Of a stretch of DNA of 64,000 nucleotides, positions 61,563 through 64,000 are shown piece by piece. Source of the DNA: Rathayibacter sp. VKM Ac-2759 (GTDB lineage Bacteria > Actinomycetota > Actinomycetes > Actinomycetales > Microbacteriaceae); assembly GCF_009834225.1 (NCBI RefSeq), contig NZ_CP047176.1:186001-250000 (forward strand). Reading direction: 5' to 3'. How positions within the stretch are numbered: position 1 is the stretch's first letter; every line of letters begins with the position of its first letter. The notes under the pieces are model-generated. The model saw only the letters and a list, made by a program, of their open reading frames with translations, was not told the origin of the DNA and searched no databases. The position numbers and the translations under genes are program-made.

Positions 61563-64000
61563 TCAGCAGGTGGCCGCCGCGTAGGGCAGCGTGGCCGTGA
61601 ACGCCGGCTGGCCGGTGGCCGATCCGGTCACGGTCACGGAGCCGGCCGGAGTCGACTTCAGGCGCGTGGTGAACGCGGCCGAGGCCGAGGATCCGGGAGC
61701 GACCGAGGTGAACGACTTCGAGCCGTAGGCCGACTCGACGGTGACGTTCGCCGCCGCGGTGTCGTTGTTCTTGACGGTCACCGTGAGGACGACCTTGCCG
61801 GCGACGCAGCGGGTCGAGACCGCGGGGGCGAGCTCGAGCGTGTCGAAGGACACCGCGGCCGAGGCCGACGTGTTCACGAGCTCGTCCGTGTACCCGTTGT
61901 AGGTCGCGGTGACGCTGCCGACACCGGCCGGGACGGTGGCGCTCGCCGAGCCGCCCACGAGGGGGACGGTGCTCGACCAGGTGCCGCCGGCGAAGGTGAC
62001 GGTTCCGGCGACCTCGCCCTTGTCGGCCGCCGTGACCTTCGCTGTGACGGTGCGGCCGTCGGCGGTGAGGGTCGTGGTGGAGTCGACGGCCGAGATGCCG
62101 GTCCAGTTCTTCATCGCGGTGAGGACCGTCTGCGGGACGCTCACGAACGCTCCGTGGCGGGGGCTGGCCGGGAGGCCGCCCTTGGTGGAGACGTTCCAGT
62201 CGGCCGACTTCGAGAGGCGGGCGCTCTGCGAGCTCGCCGCGATCGCCGCTCCGCTGGTCACGAAGGCCTTGTAGCCGCCGCTGCCGTAGTTGTCGACGAG
62301 GAACGCGTAGCCGTCGCCGTTCGCGGTGGTGTCGTTGGGGTCGCCCGCGTTCAGCTTGATGATCTCGGGGCCCTCACCGGCCTGCCCGGTCTCGAGCGAG
62401 GTCATGTTGGTGTCGGTCAGCTGCCACGTGGTGTTCGGGTCGGCGTTCCAGTTCGACGAGGTCGTCGGCGCGGTCAGCACCTTCGACTTCTCGAGGAAGA
62501 TGTCCTTGCCGGCCTCGAGGGTGCCGGCGGCGCCGCCCTCCTCGTTCTTGGTGAACCGGTAGTAGTAGTCGCCGATCTTGGTGATCGTCGAGTCGATCCG
62601 CGCGTAGCCCGTGTCCTGCCAGGTGGCCGGCGGGTAGGTGAAGGTGCGGAAGTCGCGGGTGATCACCGAGAAGACGCGGGAGTAGAGCTTGTCGCTGTTG
62701 GTCTTCGTCGCGTCGGAGTAGAGGCGCGAGGAGAAGAAGACGACGTACGACTGCAGAGCGTCGTCCCAGTACGCCTCGGGCGCCCAGGTCATGCCGGCGG
62801 CCGGCTGGTTGACGGTGATGCCGGTGTCGACGCCGTTGGTGCGCGTCCACGTCACCAGGTCGACCGACTCCCAGACCTCGATCTTGAGGCTGCCCTTCGA
62901 CTGGGCGTCGCCCCAGCCGGTGCCGCACGAGATGCAGAGGTCGGTGGCGACCATGTAGTACTTGTCGCCGTTGTGCGAGCGGAGGATGAACGGGTCGCGC
63001 AGCCCCCTCGTGTCGGTGGTCGAGGTGATCACGGCCTGGCCGTTGTTGACCGGGGAGAAGGTGAAGAAGTCGTTGCCCGACGTCGCCGCCTGGTAGATCT
63101 TCTCGTCGCCGTCCGACTTGAAGTACGCCGAGGCGTAGCCCGCGTCGGGTGCCGTGCGGCCGAGCTCGGCGACCGTGAGCGTGAAGGCCCGCGACTCCGA
63201 GACTCCGTTGAGCGTGGCGTTGGCGGTGAGGGTGACCGTCTTGTCGCCCGAGCCGTAGGCGGGGCGGGTGACGACTCCGCCGCCCTGGTACGGGTCGGCC
63301 GCGCCGACCGCCGGGGCGGTGTAGCCGGTGTTCGTCGGGGTGACGAGAGCCGGGTCGGAGGAGGTCCAGGTGATGGCGGTGCCGTTCTTGGCGCCCTTCA
63401 CCACGAGGGGCAGGTTCTCGGTGGTGCGGCTCGCGAGAGCGAGTGCGTCGAGGTCGTCGTTGATCTTCGGAGCGAGCACGATCACGTCGAAGGTCAGTGT
63501 GGTGCCGAGGCTCGTGGTGGCGGTGAGCGTGACCGGGGTGTCCTGCGCGATGCTGCGCGAGACGACTCCGGTGCCCGAGACGACCGACGAGTTCGACGAG
63601 GACCACGTCAGCGTCACTCCGCTGCTGGTCGCGGGGAGCGTCAGGTTCGACGACACCTTGTCGAGCGACGGGTTGCCGGCGAGCAGCACGGGGAGGACGT
63701 CGGACCGCAGGAGCGCCGAGGTCGCGGCCGACTTGGCGGCGGCGGTCGGCATGCTCGAGGCGACCTGGTCTGCGGTGAGCGCGGTGTCCCAGAACTTGAC
63801 GTCGGTGACGTCGGCGGTGAGCAGCGCGTCGCCGTTGTAGAGGGAGCGGCCGAGGTAGCCGAGCGTCGATCCGGTCGGGACGATGCTCGCCATCGACTTG
63901 CTCGCCGTGACGGTCGAGATCTGCGTGCCGTCGCGGTAGAGCGTGAGCGTGGTGCTGCTGCCGGTGCCCGAGCCGACGAGCGTGAGCGTCGTGAAGCCGG
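61563..64000 (-). CDS. large secreted GH43-family glycoside hydrolase (5' end outside window)
   Basis: At least 812 residues are visible; the frame is open at 64000. Order from the visible N-terminal side: a LamG/concanavalin-like domain (STTLTLYRDGTQISTVTAS; DVKFWDTALTADQV), Ig-like domains (SSGVTLTWSSSNSSVVSG), a five-bladed GH43 catalytic domain with base Asp in GLRDPFILRSHNG, WAPEAYWD and acid Glu in AGEGPEIIKLN, then C-terminal beta-sandwich modules ending YAAATC. GH43 enzymes remove arabinose or xylose from plant polysaccharides. The signal peptide should lie beyond the window. Single gene as seen. Confidence 0.85.
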   Translation of the reverse strand, partial: GFTTLTLVGSGTGSSTTLTLYRDGTQISTVTASKSMASIVPTGSTLGYLGRSLYNGDALLTADVTDVKFWDTALTADQVASSMPTAAAKSAATSALLRSDVLPVLLAGNPSLDKVSSNLTLPATSSGVTLTWSSSNSSVVSGTGVVSRSIAQDTPVTLTATTSLGTTLTFDVIVLAPKINDDLDALALASRTTENLPLVVKGAKNGTAITWTSSDPALVTPTNTGYTAPAVGAADPYQGGGVVTRPAYGSGDKTVTLTANATLNGVSESRAFTLTVAELGRTAPDAGYASAYFKSDGDEKIYQAATSGNDFFTFSPVNNGQAVITSTTDTRGLRDPFILRSHNGDKYYMVATDLCISCGTGWGDAQSKGSLKIEVWESVDLVTWTRTNGVDTGITVNQPAAGMTWAPEAYWDDALQSYVVFFSSRLYSDATKTNSDKLYSRVFSVITRDFRTFTYPPATWQDTGYARIDSTITKIGDYYYRFTKNEEGGAAGTLEAGKDIFLEKSKVLTAPTTSSNWNADPNTTWQLTDTNMTSLETGQAGEGPEIIKLNAGDPNDTTANGDGYAFLVDNYGSGGYKAFVTSGAAIAASSQSARLSKSADWNVSTKGGLPASPRHGAFVSVPQTVLTAMKNWTGISAVDSTTTLTADGRTVTAKVTAADKGEVAGTVTFAGGTWSSTVPLVGGSASATVPAGVGSVTATYNGYTDELVNTSASAAVSFDTLELAPAVSTRCVAGKVVLTVTVKNNDTAAANVTVESAYGSKSFTSVAPGSSASAAFTTRLKSTPAGSVTVTGSATGQPAFTATLPYAAATC

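Overview
This 64 kb window is chromosomal DNA of a high-GC Gram-positive actinobacterium. The 16S rRNA gene, the 23S insertion typical of high-GC Gram-positives, an rRNA spacer without tRNAs and the gene families present point to Microbacteriaceae. From memory the 16S looks closest to Rathayibacter-like members; I could not run a comparison. Genes are densely packed, often joined by ATGA, GTGA or TGATG overlaps. Several genes appear to be leaderless, with a TAnnnT -10 box 6-7 nt before the start codon.

Layout. 0-4 kb: two alpha/beta hydrolases, an NAD-dependent epimerase and a quinone oxidoreductase. 4.1-8.7 kb: a stress-type block with a DUF3618 protein, a holin-like membrane protein, an LEA-like membrane protein, a small lipoprotein, CsbD, a zinc alcohol dehydrogenase and Ohr. 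8.7-15 kb: chorismate mutase, then a divergent TetR / MMPL-ATPase fusion / YhgE cassette around a striking triple operator. 15-21 kb: LysR, two aldo/keto reductases between dispersed palindromic repeats, a LysM-like lipoprotein, and an ArsR-type regulator with a serine hydrolase and a membrane protein. 21-29 kb: purL, a GT-C glycosyltransferase, a MarP-like protease, an Eis-type acetyltransferase, an unknown protein and a DUF1697 protein. 29-33 kb: an iron-siderophore ABC uptake operon under an IdeR-like box. 33-37 kb: a beta-phosphoglucomutase and GH65 phosphorylase operon behind a LacI-type site, then purSQ. 37-46 kb: VOC protein, HtrA-like protease, Fur regulator with catalase, an MMPL exporter with an orphan operator, and a fused P-loop kinase-phosphodiesterase. 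46.4-52.5 kb: one complete rrn operon (two promoters, 16S-23S-5S, terminator). 52.7-58.3 kb: a repeat-rich disordered protein coupled to a HAD-IIA phosphatase, an MFS transporter, a DUF7882-like pair and MarR. 58.3-64 kb: purC, a stress-type SDR, a 2-oxoglutarate/Fe(II) oxygenase and the 3' part of a large secreted GH43 enzyme.

How the genes work together. Purine synthesis genes (purL, purS-purQ, purC) sit at three separate loci. Oxidative and stress defence is a recurring theme (Ohr, Fur-catalase, CsbD, SDR, Zn-ADH, HtrA, MarP). Four of these or nearby promoters share an unusual TCAAGC-N26-TAnnnT layout with the hexamer centred near -41.5, suggesting a common activator. Carbohydrate use (GH65 with beta-PGM, GH43) and iron uptake fit a plant- or soil-associated lifestyle. 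The most unusual items are the MMPL-ATPase-YhgE cassette, the shared promoter layout, the kinase-phosphodiesterase fusion, the 24/96-nt coding repeat protein beside the rrn operon, and several families of intergenic palindromes.
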